Assembly (NCBI RefSeq): GCF_030505195.1
Contig: NZ_CP129672.1
Span: 496,001 to 560,000 of the forward strand
Direction of reading: 5' to 3'
Origin: Comamonas testosteroni
Lineage (GTDB): Bacteria; Pseudomonadota; Gammaproteobacteria; Burkholderiales; Burkholderiaceae_C
DNA: 64,000 nucleotides
Shown here: positions 1 to 9,023 of the stretch, in pieces
How the letters are laid out: each line of letters begins with the position of its first letter
Position numbering within the stretch: the first letter of the stretch is position 1
The notes under the pieces: generated by a model
Database searches by the model: none
The model's input: only the letters and a program-made list of their open reading frames with translations
What the model was told of the DNA's origin: nothing
Translations under genes and position numbers: made by a program

Positions 1-606
1 CTGGTATCCGACGCCATGCCTGGCGAGAATCGGCTGACCACCGTGCACCTCTCCATCTCCGATGCCAGCGGTGATAGCGCGATTGTGGAGTACATCGGTG
101 GCAAGCAAGTCATTCATCATGGTCGCCAATATCAGGTCATGACAAACTCGCCGACCTACGACCAGCAACTGGCGCTCAATACCTACTGGAAGCAGATTGG
201 GGGCACCACCATGCTGCCCGGTACCAACCGTGCTGCAGACCGCTTCGCCCGCGCTTCGTTCTACGTCAACGCCATACCCAAGGATCAAAGCCCGAACAAG
301 GCACTGGCCAGCGTCTTCAGCGTGATCCGCAATGCCTCCGTGCCATACGGCCTTAATACCCCGGAAGAGCCCAATATCTCCTCCACCCGCTGGCGCACCG
401 TGTTTGACCACGAGCGCAAGCTGTATTTCTTTGAGTCGGCGCTGACGCCCAACACATTCTGGGTGGATCTGAAGGCACTGGACTTCAGCAAGGAAAAAGG
501 CAAGGTAATGAAGATCGACCTGGGACCGGACCAAAATCACACTTACTCAGGAGATGCAACCCAACAATTCAAAGTGTCGCCGCCTTTCAAATTTCAAGGC
601 ATCTGA
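1..606 (+). CDS. Choloylglycine hydrolase / penicillin V acylase family protein, 3' part
   Basis: The reading frame is open from the first base, so the true start and the N-terminal half lie outside the window. The visible 201 residues fit the linear-amide C-N hydrolase (Ntn hydrolase) family, which cleaves amide bonds in bile-salt conjugates, penicillin V or acyl-homoserine lactones. Family-like signatures are the IVEYIGG strand, the VMTNSPTYDQQL segment (with the Asn expected in the active site) and PGTNRAADRFARASFY (with the conserved Arg). The nucleophilic Cys of this family is N-terminal and cannot be checked here. A strong terminator follows within 40 bases. Substrate unknown; acylase activity is inferred from family only. 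Confidence 0.8.
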   Translation: MVSDAMPGENRLTTVHLSISDASGDSAIVEYIGGKQVIHHGRQYQVMTNSPTYDQQLALNTYWKQIGGTTMLPGTNRAADRFARASFYVNAIPKDQSPNKALASVFSVIRNASVPYGLNTPEEPNISSTRWRTVFDHERKLYFFESALTPNTFWVDLKALDFSKEKGKVMKIDLGPDQNHTYSGDATQQFKVSPPFKFQGI

Positions 607-637
607 GCACTTCGCCGCGCTTGACTGGCTCCGATCC

Positions 638-664
638 AAACCCGCACTGAGCGGGTTTTTTTCT
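638..664 (+). terminator. Rho-independent terminator after the acylase gene
   Basis: A 7 bp GC-rich stem (AACCCGC / GCGGGTT) with a 5-base loop is followed by a run of seven or more T. It sits about 30 bases past the stop codon of the acylase-family gene. Confidence 0.85.
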
Positions 665-1007
665 TTCTGGAGAGCGCTGCTCCAGCCCATGCTGGCAGTC
701 GATCCACCCTGCGTCTGTGCTGCCACTGCTCTGACACAAAAGGCGTATCGGGATCATCCAATTGCACCCAGCACGCCAAAAGTCCGCTGACTGACAAGCA
801 AGCAGGAACCCTTCAATGGGCGCGTATCCCTAGTCTCATCAGACGATTTTCCTCAGCGGCGCCACTCCAAGAATTCGGCTAATGAGTTGTTCGATCTTCA
901 ACGGCTGCATCGTCCTAGATGCACAGATTGGAGTGCATGAGCCTCAAGTCAGACCGAAGAATCTTGATGCGTCTGAATGTTCCGGGAACCTATCTTAAGG
1001 AAGTGGC
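665..1007. other. Intergenic region, no gene supported
   Basis: About 340 bases between the terminator and the SDR gene. The small open frames here show no family-like motifs. The last bases carry a good ribosome binding site (AAGGAAG) for the next gene. The promoter of the SDR gene should lie here, but no convincing -35/-10 pair was picked. Confidence 0.4.
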
Positions 1008-1847
1008 ATGTCGTATACGTTGACTGGTTTTGAAGGCAAAGTGGCCGTGGTCACCGGTGCTGGCCGGATGCGCAGCATCGGTCGGCCCATTGCACTGGCA
1101 TTGGCGCAGGCGGGTTGTGATGTTGTCTTGACGGGCACAGGCCGCGCCCCCAAAACCTATCCGGAAGATGAGCGCGAGGCGCATTGGCGCGATATCGAAT
1201 CGGTGGCAGATGAAATCCGCCAGCTCGGGCGCCGCGCACTGCCTGTAGTTTCCGACGTCAGCAACCCAGAGTCCATCGACGCACTGCTTGCACGCACGAT
1301 TGCAAAATTGGGGCGCGTGGATTTTCTGATCAACAACGCGGGGGCAACCCGCGGCGACGACCGCACCCCGGTGACGGAGCTACCCATCGATACATGGCAT
1401 AGGGTGATGAATGTCAACCTGAACGGAACCTTCTATATGTCTCGCGCGTTCGCAAAACAAATGGGGGCACAGGGAGAAGGCGGCGCCATCATCAATATTT
1501 CATCGCTGGCAGCGCAGCTGCTGGCACCGGACACTGGCGCCTATGCCACCACCAAGGTGGCCATCAATGGCCTGAGCACCATCATGGCGCGAGAGCTTGG
1601 CCCCAAGAAGATTCGCGTGAATGTCGTGGCTCCAGGCATTGTGGAAACAAGTCGCCTGGATGATGTGCCTCGCGGCAAAGTGTGGGACGACATGATCGCC
1701 GGCTACATCTCCCTGGGTCGAGCAGGTACCGGCGAAGATATCGCCCACTTGGTCGCATTCCTGTGCAGCGACCAAGGCGAATGGATCACCGGTCAGCACA
1801 TCTACGTCGACGGCGGCCACCTGCCAACGCCACGACGCCCAACATGA
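1008..1847 (+). CDS. SDR family NAD(P)-dependent oxidoreductase (FabG-like)
   Basis: A 279-residue classical short-chain dehydrogenase. The cofactor loop VTGAGRMRSIG is near residue 15, the NNAG motif near 108, the catalytic Ser in the ISSLAAQ strand, and the YATTK segment supplies the Tyr and Lys of the catalytic triad. The C-terminus has the usual GQHIYVDGG. Such enzymes interconvert hydroxyl and keto groups using NAD(P)H; FabG-like members act on 3-oxoacyl chains, but many relatives serve catabolism of alcohols, steroids or aromatics. The ATG is preceded by AAGGAAG at good spacing. It appears to be a single-gene unit, so its substrate cannot be inferred from neighbours. Confidence 0.9.
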   Translation: MSYTLTGFEGKVAVVTGAGRMRSIGRPIALALAQAGCDVVLTGTGRAPKTYPEDEREAHWRDIESVADEIRQLGRRALPVVSDVSNPESIDALLARTIAKLGRVDFLINNAGATRGDDRTPVTELPIDTWHRVMNVNLNGTFYMSRAFAKQMGAQGEGGAIINISSLAAQLLAPDTGAYATTKVAINGLSTIMARELGPKKIRVNVVAPGIVETSRLDDVPRGKVWDDMIAGYISLGRAGTGEDIAHLVAFLCSDQGEWITGQHIYVDGGHLPTPRRPT

Positions 1848-2119
1848 ATTAACTGCACTGCAGCCGTGAGCCACCAGAGTGGGCTCTGACAAGCCACTTC
1901 AAGCAACAAACAGGCTCGCCATCGAGCGAGCTTTTGGCTTCCAAGAACGCCATGCGCACTGCACCATTGAGCAAACCCCATACCCTTTACAGCCCCTTCG
2001 TAACGTACAGAGCGGGCCGCCAAGGCCGAATGGCTTGACGTTCAGATTCAGGAAATCAGAAAGGTCGCCGTCCGGCTCCATCACGAGCACAGGGAGCCTG
2101 GCACAGGACCCACATCACT

Positions 2120-2386
2120 CTATCGAGCTTGAATATCACCGACGCGAATGACGACAGGGCCCTGGCCTTGATCATGCTTTGTCGCAGCCAGCCCATGAAT
2201 TGCTTGCCAATGGGTTCTGTACGCCGCCAGGTTCTGTCCCGCTCCAGCAAGTTCCTTGGCTCTCGTCAGGCGCTCAAGCGCATCGCCACTGATAGCAGCC
2301 GATCGAGCCTCACCGTTGGTCCTGTACTCAAACACAACCCTGCGTGGGCTCATTTCATACGTTGCACTGGCATCCATTCGATCCAT
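2120..2386 (-). CDS. Small hypothetical protein, DUF1488-like
   Basis: An 88-residue protein. The pattern of a short N-terminal strand (RRVVFEYRTNGEARSAAIS), then ALERL, a central helix with LAAYRTHWQAIHGLAA, and an ending VVIRVGDI resembles the DUF1488 family, whose function is unknown. The ATG at 2386 is preceded by GTGAGG about six bases upstream, supporting this start; a later Met at residue 12 is possible. The amino-acid mix looks like a genuine soluble protein, unlike the shadow frames around it. The family call is from memory of its pattern and is moderately weak. Confidence 0.55.
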   Translation of the reverse strand: MDRMDASATYEMSPRRVVFEYRTNGEARSAAISGDALERLTRAKELAGAGQNLAAYRTHWQAIHGLAATKHDQGQGPVVIRVGDIQAR

Positions 2387-2990
2387 ACATGCCTCACTGG
2401 ATTAATCAGTGACAGTTTACCAATAGCCATCCGCTATTTTCCTTTTGCTTTCTGGAGCCCTGTGATCACCACTCAATCTGGCAGGCGCCGCAGCAGCTGC
2501 CATGCATCCATCCCTTCCAGCTTTCCAGAAGACCAGAGACGAGTCCCGCCCTGAAGCCACTGTCCACAAGTACCCCGGCCCGTCGGGCGCTTGTTTCATG
2601 CAAGGAGCCGAAATGGAAAGCAAGGCCCTTGACCATGCCGCAATGCATTGCAAACAACTGCCCCCTGTTCCCCTGCATGTAGCCTTCGCAGGCAACTGGG
2701 CCGACAGTGCTCGATGCTCTCGCCTCTGCAGCAAGCGTACTAAGCGACCAACTGAAAGACTGCGATCAACAGTCGACAGCTCCAGGCGCCGGTGGCGCGC
2801 TTGCCTTCGCATTCAAAGCGGGTTTCAACCTTGCAGACTGCGTCTCCGCAGTGATAGTGCCGACCTTTAATGCATGAGCCTAGTCAGTGAATGGGCACTT
2901 CAAACGTCATGACTGCGACCCCAATAACCACGAGGCCACGACAGCTGCAAGCACAATGCTTGCAACAGCTTCCAACCAGGCACAAGAAAC
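2387..2990. other. Gene-poor region with a possible decayed ORF
   Basis: About 600 bases without a supported intact gene. Open frames on both strands (for example 2502-2870 on + and 2417-2812 on -) lack recognisable motifs and conflict with each other. One minus-strand stretch looks like formerly coding sequence and is listed separately. Confidence 0.4.
2740..2910 (-). pseudogene. Possible remnant of a small Cys-rich protein with an in-frame stop
   Basis: Reading the minus strand from the ATG at 2910 gives MTFEVPIH, then a TGA at 2886-2884, then in the same frame a protein-like stretch containing KGRHYHCGDAVCKVETRFEC and GAWSCRLL before a TAG at 2740. The cysteine pairs and balanced composition after the stop look like coding sequence rather than noise. 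It could be a short gene inactivated by a nonsense mutation, or chance. There is no clear ribosome binding site. Confidence 0.25.
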
Positions 2991-3013
2991 AGCCCGCAAG
3001 GCGGGCTTTTTTG
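2991..3013 (+). terminator. Rho-independent terminator
   Basis: Perfect 7 bp stem AGCCCGC / GCGGGCT with a 3-base loop and six T on the + side. It lies just past the end of the convergent LuxR-type gene. The T run favours termination of + strand transcripts; read in the other direction the tail is weaker. Confidence 0.7.
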
Positions 3014-3032
3014 CCTGTTTCCCAGGCTAGAA

Positions 3033-4283
3033 TCAATGATTGCCCAACCAGGCCACGCTGTTGAGAAAGAGTCTTACCAGTTCGGTCTGACGACGGACCC
3101 CGGTCTTGGAGAAGATGGAGCGCAAATGGGCGCGGGCAGTATTGGGTTTGATACCCAGCGCCTCAGCCGCCTCCTCCAAAGACATGCCGTTGCTCAGATG
3201 TGTGGCTACTGCTGTCTCCGCAGGAGTCAGATGGAAAAGCTGTTGTGTGAGCTTGACGGGCGGCTCTGCCTTGCCCGTCGTATCGCGCAGAAAAACCGCT
3301 ACGCTGGGACGCTGCTTGCCTTCGGTCCATTCGTCGGGAGAGATGCTTTGCACCACCACTCCCCAGTTGAGTTGACCGGACTGGCGAGTGATGGACATGC
3401 CCTCGGTCATGGCGACGCTCTCCAGCGTGGGAGAAAGCAAGGCATCGCGGATCAGACGCTGCAGCCGGCGATTGTCATTGGCATAGACGGCCTCGAGCGC
3501 ACCGTTGTTGACCCGTATTCCATCACCCACATTCAAAATGGTAGTGGCTGCTGGGTTGGCCTCTATCATTTTCCCCGTCTGATCGAGAATGACCACGCCC
3601 ATCATCAGCTGCGCGGTGGCACGCCCGTATAGCGATATGACCTGCCGGTCACGATGCAGATTCAGCTGCATGTTCAACACCCGCTTGAGGTGCGGCACCA
3701 ACATGCGCACCACGTCCTGATGTGTTGACTCGAATACTCCCGCCGCCGCTGGCCGCGTGATGCGCCAACCATAGGAGCAGCCGTTATCGGTCATGACATC
3801 CACGGCCAGAATGTGTTCGATGTCCACCCCCTTGCACCAGTCGGTGTAGTAGCGGCAGGAATGCCATTCGGCCTCTGTCATCACATCCAACAGGGTGAGC
3901 ACCTTGTCCTTGACGATACCGAGAAACGGACTCCATTGCGCATAAGGGTCGTAAGGAATGACTTCGGAGCGACCGCCCGTTGCTGAAATTACCCAGCCCA
4001 CATTCTCACCATGAGGGTCCCGCACCACGAGCGAGGCGTAGTTGCCATTGGCGCTTGAGCGCAGCAGCTCCAGAAATACCTTCCAGTTCTGCGGGTCCAT
4101 GGCTGACTCGTACAGCACAGTAATCAGTTGACTCAAGGCTTCAGTACTGATGACCGATGCCGGCTGTAGCGAAGAAGCTGCCTCAGGCTCCACAGCATAC
4201 GGAACGGGGAAGCTGGCGACGGCCTCAAGAGCATCCGAGCGATAGTTGTAGAAATCAAAAGTTGCGTAATCGCCTTTGGGCAT
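3033..4283 (-). CDS. LuxR family transcriptional regulator with PAS-like sensor region
   Basis: About 416 residues. The C-terminal 65 residues form a LuxR/NarL-type helix-turn-helix (LTPAETAVATHLSNGMSLEE, then ALGIKPNTARAHL with the recognition helix, then TGVRRQTELVRLF). A PAS-like segment precedes it (MGVVILDQTGKMIEANPAA). The N-terminal 200 residues contain no receiver domain, so it is probably a one-component regulator sensing a small ligand. The same layout is found in many Comamonas catabolic regulators, but the target is unknown. I chose the ATG at 4283 (MPKGDYATF); the frame stays open to a TTG at 4331, which would add 16 residues. Neither start has a strong ribosome binding site. Confidence 0.8.
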   Translation of the reverse strand: MPKGDYATFDFYNYRSDALEAVASFPVPYAVEPEAASSLQPASVISTEALSQLITVLYESAMDPQNWKVFLELLRSSANGNYASLVVRDPHGENVGWVISATGGRSEVIPYDPYAQWSPFLGIVKDKVLTLLDVMTEAEWHSCRYYTDWCKGVDIEHILAVDVMTDNGCSYGWRITRPAAAGVFESTHQDVVRMLVPHLKRVLNMQLNLHRDRQVISLYGRATAQLMMGVVILDQTGKMIEANPAATTILNVGDGIRVNNGALEAVYANDNRRLQRLIRDALLSPTLESVAMTEGMSITRQSGQLNWGVVVQSISPDEWTEGKQRPSVAVFLRDTTGKAEPPVKLTQQLFHLTPAETAVATHLSNGMSLEEAAEALGIKPNTARAHLRSIFSKTGVRRQTELVRLFLNSVAWLGNH

Positions 4284-4465
4284 TTGCTGTCTCAAAAAAT
4301 CCGGCCCATCAAATACCGCACAGATACTCAACTCTGCGCGCGTTCTTCATTCATGCACGCACCCGGAAGTCGGCCCAAGAAATGCCTTGATTTTGCTGAG
4401 TCCTCAGAAACTGCGCATCGTCAAATCAGACGATAGGAAACCTAGCAAAAAAGCATGCCCTCAGA

Positions 4466-6955
4466 CTATTGCAGACCTGCAATATGAATACCGCTGACAT
4501 CGTCATCCGGCGAATACGGCTGAACTCTCGGCTCCTGCTCGGATGCGCTCTGCTCCAGACGCTTGCGGAATTGCTCCGCAGGCAGGGCTGGCGAGCACAG
4601 ATAGCCCTGAAAGTAGTCGCCTTGTAACTGCTCAATTGCCTGGCATTGTTCCTGCGTTTCCACACCTTCCGCCACAAGTTCCACGCCCAATGCCTGCCCC
4701 ATGCTGATGATGGCGCCCACAATGGCCTTGTCTCCCGCATCATGCGGCAGGCCGCGCACAAAACTCTGGTCGATCTTGATCTTGGAGATCGGCAGTTTTT
4801 TCAAATAAGCCAAGCTCGAATAGCCGGTACCGAAATCGTCAATGACCAGACCCACACCCAGCTCTGCGATCTGGTGGACGCGCAAAGCCATTTCCTGCGC
4901 CTCCTGCAGCAAAATGCTCTCGGTCAGCTCCAGCTCCAGCCACTGTGCCGGCAAGCCGCTGGCGTCCAGCACATATTTGAGGCGATCCACAAAGTCCGGC
5001 TGCCTGAACTCCAGCGCGGAGACATTCACCGATACCTTGACGGGCATGTCCATAGCCAGCCAGCGCGCAGCCTCCTGTACTGATTGCTCCAGCACCCAGG
5101 CATCCAGAGCAACCACATAGCCGGACTCCTCCGCCAAGGGAATGAAGGCTGCAGGAGAGATCACCCCCAGTTCGGGGTCCGTCCATCGAAGCAAAGCCTC
5201 TGCCGCCACGATGCGACCCGAACGGATATGTACCTGTGGCTGAAAGTGCACGGCCATATGCCCTTTGTCCAGGGCCTGGCGCATGGCATGTTCCAGCTTC
5301 ATGCGCGAGAGCAGACCCGCACTCATTTGCGGCTGATAGAAGCTGAAATTGCCGCGTCCGCGCTCCTTGACGCGATACATGGCGATATCGGCCTGACGAA
5401 TCAGCTCGTCCAGCGTCAAACCATCTGCCGGAAATTGCGCAGCCCCAATGCTGCACTGAACGGAAAAGCCCAGACCGTCAAGCATGAAGGGCTGGCGCAT
5501 TTCGTCCAGAATACGGGCAGCCACGGCCGAAGCCCCTTCCCCCGTGCAATCATGCAGATAGAGAACAAATTCGTCCCCGCCCTGACGGCACAACACATCG
5601 GCAGGGCGCAGCAGTCCGCTCAGCCGCTGAGCAACCAGCTTGAGCACCCGGTCGCCGAAGTCATGGCCCAGTGAATCGTTGATGATCTTGAAACGGTCCA
5701 GATCAAGAAACAGAATGCTGAACGGCTGCTGTGTGAAGCGCGCAGCAGTGATGGCCGCTTGCACGTGACGACTCAAACTCAGGCGATTGGGAAGCCCTGT
5801 CAACGCATCACTGTAAGCCAGCTGCTCAATCTGCTTTTGCGCACTGCGCTGCATGGTCATGTCGCGCATAAAGCCAATGCTTTGTACCAGACGCCCATAG
5901 CCGTCACGCAATGCCACCCAGGACAGCCAGACCGCGCAGCGCTGACCTTCACTTTGCTTGAGCCAAAGATTGCCCTCCCAGAAGCTGCCCACATCCCAGC
6001 GCGCAGCGGCCAGCTCCATCAGGTCGGACACAGCCCCCCCCTCAGACTCGAACAAAGTCCAGGCGGCGAGCCCCAGCACCGCCTTGCCATGCAGCAACTG
6101 CACGCCAGCCGGGTTGACCTGAACGATGACTCCATTTGCATCTGCAATGAAGATGCCATCCAGGCTGGACTCGAACACTCTTGCAGCCAGACGCAGTTCG
6201 GTCGCCGAGCTGGACTCCACCGTAATGTCCCGATAGGAGTAGATACGTCCTATCGCCACACCGCGACTGAGCTGAGGCACGGAGCGGCGCTCCAAAACCC
6301 TGCCGCTGAGCAGTTGCAGCACCTCCGAGGTTTCAGGAGCCGACAGGTCCTGCGCATCCTGCAAAAGAGTGAACTGACTCTCGCTGCTGATGGTCTGTGC
6401 ATCCAGGTGGGTAAAGATGGCCCCATCATCTCGCTGCACGAGCAGTGGTTCGGGTAGTTGCCACAGCTCCGCGAAACGGTGGTTGAATGCACGAATGCCG
6501 CCGCGTAGATCACAGACCAGCATGCCATCTGCAGCGGACTCAAGCGTCGCCCGCAACTCTGCAAGCAGCATGTCCAGTTCGCTCTCGTGCCGCAACTGCT
6601 CGCTGCGATCGAGCATCGTGAGCATCAACCAGCGCGGGTTCAGGGCGATAGAGCCCACCCCCATCTCCACAGCCGTCAGTGAACCATTGGCGGTACAAAT
6701 TTCTGTGAGAAATTTCGCCCCGCCCACCCAGTTTGAGGCATCCTGCCAGAACGCTTTTTGCACCAGGGAGGCACACAGCACATCGACATACTGCTCCTGC
6801 GCCTGCTCGGGCGTGTAGCCCGTGAGCTGCATGCTAGCTGCATTGGCATGCACGACACGCAATGTCTGCGCATCCAGCAGCCAGACCGCCTCCTGCAAGC
6901 CATCGAGCATGGAGGCAAGCAGAGGGTCGATCAGAAAACTCTGCTGCAACGTCAC
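4466..6955 (-). CDS. PAS-GGDEF-EAL cyclic-di-GMP turnover protein
   Basis: 829 residues, no obvious membrane segment, so probably cytoplasmic. It has three PAS-like sensor domains (about residues 10-120, 130-245 and 255-370), a GGDEF domain (about 375-545) and an EAL domain (about 555-800). The cyclase signature GGDEF is intact at 459-463 and an RxxD inhibitory I-site stands at 450-453. The EAL domain keeps E586-A-L and DDFGTGYSS at 706-714, so both synthesis and hydrolysis of c-di-GMP look possible. The start is a GTG whose first bases overlap the TGA stop of the upstream HD-GYP gene, implying translational coupling in one operon. Which activity dominates cannot be read from sequence. Confidence 0.93.
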   Translation of the reverse strand: MTLQQSFLIDPLLASMLDGLQEAVWLLDAQTLRVVHANAASMQLTGYTPEQAQEQYVDVLCASLVQKAFWQDASNWVGGAKFLTEICTANGSLTAVEMGVGSIALNPRWLMLTMLDRSEQLRHESELDMLLAELRATLESAADGMLVCDLRGGIRAFNHRFAELWQLPEPLLVQRDDGAIFTHLDAQTISSESQFTLLQDAQDLSAPETSEVLQLLSGRVLERRSVPQLSRGVAIGRIYSYRDITVESSSATELRLAARVFESSLDGIFIADANGVIVQVNPAGVQLLHGKAVLGLAAWTLFESEGGAVSDLMELAAARWDVGSFWEGNLWLKQSEGQRCAVWLSWVALRDGYGRLVQSIGFMRDMTMQRSAQKQIEQLAYSDALTGLPNRLSLSRHVQAAITAARFTQQPFSILFLDLDRFKIINDSLGHDFGDRVLKLVAQRLSGLLRPADVLCRQGGDEFVLYLHDCTGEGASAVAARILDEMRQPFMLDGLGFSVQCSIGAAQFPADGLTLDELIRQADIAMYRVKERGRGNFSFYQPQMSAGLLSRMKLEHAMRQALDKGHMAVHFQPQVHIRSGRIVAAEALLRWTDPELGVISPAAFIPLAEESGYVVALDAWVLEQSVQEAARWLAMDMPVKVSVNVSALEFRQPDFVDRLKYVLDASGLPAQWLELELTESILLQEAQEMALRVHQIAELGVGLVIDDFGTGYSSLAYLKKLPISKIKIDQSFVRGLPHDAGDKAIVGAIISMGQALGVELVAEGVETQEQCQAIEQLQGDYFQGYLCSPALPAEQFRKRLEQSASEQEPRVQPYSPDDDVSGIHIAGLQ

Positions 6956-8214
6956 GCGAGATCTTTCTCGGCAGCAGGTGCTGCAGAACTGTCAAAAAAG
7001 TAGCAAAGACGCCTCTGCGGCTGTAAAGCTTCTAACGCATTTCGAGAAAGCTGATTTCGCGTCAAACCTCGGCGAATACCCAAACCCACATATTCACGCA
7101 AATCTACGAGCCGCAGTTTCTGCGGTGCCTGCATGTCATAGGTCAGCACCTGCGGCTTGAGCGACTGGCTGGTGTTGACGGACACCACCACTCCCATCCG
7201 CCCATCGCTTAGCTCCACCAAAGAGCCCGGCGGATAGACCCCCAAGGTCTGCACGAATGCCTTGAGCACATCGGGCGCATATCGCTGGCGATACTGCCCA
7301 TACAGTGCAGCCATGGCTTCATGAGGCGTCATTTCGTTGCCTTGCAGTGGCAGATTGCACAAGCGCTCAAAATTATTGACCAGCGCCAGGATCTGTCCGG
7401 CAATATCCATATCTGCGGCCAGCAAGCCCAGTGGAAAGCCTGACCCATCGGCCCATTCGTGATGCTGGGCGATGGCCGTCGTGACGGCAGGAGGATAGCC
7501 CATGGACAGAGCCAACGCCACCGACTCTCCGACATGGCGTGCATACACGGTCTCTCGCACAGGCGTGCGGCCCGAGCCTTGATTCAGTGCATTGGCCGAT
7601 GCGGAAATCTCCAGCCCCGGCTTGCCGATGTCATGCAACAGGGCCGCCGTGCCCAGATCCTGCAATACGTCATTGCACAGGCCCAGCGTCTTGCCCAACA
7701 ACAGGCTCAGTACGGAGACATTGACACCATGAACGCCAAAGGTGGCTCCCCCCGTATCCGCGAGCAGATGCAAACTCAGATCACGAGCCTGCGCCAGTTT
7801 GACGACTTGCTGCGCAACCAGCATATCCGTCGTTGTCCGCGCCTTCTCGGGGTTGACTGGCAACAAGGCCTGCACGTCATCAAATACGGAAACTGCGCCC
7901 AGAAACCTGGATTGCACGCCCAAAATACTGTTACGCCATGCATGCGCATCATTCTCGGGAGGGGCAGGAGCGAGTTGAGGGTCTGCAGCCGCAGACGCTG
8001 CAGCCTCTTCCAGATCGCTTCTCGATAGATCGACCTGAACTGCCTTGAGCTTCAGGGTCCTGAGTGTCTGCAACTGCTCGTCATTGACAATCTTGAAGCT
8101 GCTGACGGGAAACGGATGGCGCAGCCAGCCAGTCTCCAGATGGACATACATGCCAATACACAGTTGTCCGATATCAATAGCAACGAAACGATTCACTTTG
8201 AGCGCTACACACAA
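6952..8214 (-). CDS. HD-GYP domain cyclic-di-GMP phosphodiesterase with DUF3391-like N-terminus
   Basis: 420 residues. The N-terminal 70 residues match the DUF3391 pattern often fused to HD-GYP proteins (VAIDIGQLCIGMYVHLETGW). The HD-GYP core has HDIGK at 194-198 and HHEWADGSGFP at 251-261; the signature Tyr of GYP is Phe here, a conservative change. HD-GYP enzymes hydrolyse c-di-GMP to pGpG or GMP with a bound di- or tri-iron centre. Its stop overlaps the start of the GGDEF-EAL gene. The assigned start is TTG at 8214; a GTG seven codons in (just before NRFVAID) is an alternative, and neither has a strong Shine-Dalgarno site. Confidence 0.9.
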   Translation of the reverse strand: MCVALKVNRFVAIDIGQLCIGMYVHLETGWLRHPFPVSSFKIVNDEQLQTLRTLKLKAVQVDLSRSDLEEAAASAAADPQLAPAPPENDAHAWRNSILGVQSRFLGAVSVFDDVQALLPVNPEKARTTTDMLVAQQVVKLAQARDLSLHLLADTGGATFGVHGVNVSVLSLLLGKTLGLCNDVLQDLGTAALLHDIGKPGLEISASANALNQGSGRTPVRETVYARHVGESVALALSMGYPPAVTTAIAQHHEWADGSGFPLGLLAADMDIAGQILALVNNFERLCNLPLQGNEMTPHEAMAALYGQYRQRYAPDVLKAFVQTLGVYPPGSLVELSDGRMGVVVSVNTSQSLKPQVLTYDMQAPQKLRLVDLREYVGLGIRRGLTRNQLSRNALEALQPQRRLCYFFDSSAAPAAEKDLA

Positions 8215-8306
8215 GATAAGACATTATTCCGCAGTTCCATGACTGCTCAACCATGACTAGGGTCTGTTGGGATGCAAACTGCGTCAACAATCCCCTCTTG
8301 TGTGAC

Positions 8307-9020
8307 TTATCGGCACCAAAGGCCAGGTTTGTAGACCAGATCCATCCACAAAGCCCAACTTGCAACACCTATCAGCATCAGACCTGCGACTCTGGTGCCC
8401 CACCTGGCCCGCAATGCATTGACATGCGACTGTCCCAATTGCCACAGCCAAGGTCCCGCCAGCAGCCACAGTGCACCACCAACGGCAAAGGCTGCCATGG
8501 ACAAAGCACCTTGCCAAGCGCCGCCACTCAAGGCCGCCACCAACACCGCCGAATACAGCAAACCACAAGGCATCAGTGCCCAGGCAAAGCCAGCTGCCAG
8601 ACTGCCGCCCGGCGCTGTGACCCAGGGCTGAACCCTGGCCCAGACGGAACGCCCCGCCCGCTCCAGCCAGGCTGGTTGCCGCGCCTGCACCACCATGGCC
8701 AGCCCCCAGGCCATCACCGCTACATGCATCAGCATCCAAAGTCTCTGCAATGCCGTTGTCTGACTGGTCACCCAGGCCAGACTTTCCATGGCCATGGCCG
8801 CGATCCCTCCCAGCAGGGCATAGGCAGCGATGCGACCCAGATGAAACAGGCTGGTGCGCAGCCATTGGCGTTTTTGCAGGCCGTGCACGGCAACGGGCTG
8901 CCCGCCACCGACAGGCTTCGCTGCAGTGACCACACTGCAGGGAGCAGCGCACATTACAAGACAATGGGGCCCACCCACGAGCCCCATGATCAAAGCGGTC
9001 CAGACCAGCGAAAACAGCAT
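8307..9020 (-). CDS. Sulfite exporter TauE/SafE-like membrane protein of the cbb3/hemN cluster
   Basis: 237 residues with about six hydrophobic segments. It begins MLFSLVWTALIMGLVGGPHC and carries Cys and His residues (GGPHCLVMCAAPC) at the end of the first membrane helix. Small TauE/SafE (DsbD-like) proteins of this type are regularly encoded beside cbb3 oxidase assembly genes and are thought to help deliver copper or electrons for oxidase maturation; that role is inferred from neighbourhood. It starts three bases after the hemN stop, so the two genes are almost certainly cotranscribed. Confidence 0.8.
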   Translation of the reverse strand: MLFSLVWTALIMGLVGGPHCLVMCAAPCSVVTAAKPVGGGQPVAVHGLQKRQWLRTSLFHLGRIAAYALLGGIAAMAMESLAWVTSQTTALQRLWMLMHVAVMAWGLAMVVQARQPAWLERAGRSVWARVQPWVTAPGGSLAAGFAWALMPCGLLYSAVLVAALSGGAWQGALSMAAFAVGGALWLLAGPWLWQLGQSHVNALRARWGTRVAGLMLIGVASWALWMDLVYKPGLWCR

Positions 9021-9023
9021 GCG

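Noticed and set aside
2417..2812. 131-codon minus-strand gene
   Set aside because: Composition looks random (Arg/Ala/Ser-rich), it conflicts with other frames, and no ribosome binding site or motif is present.
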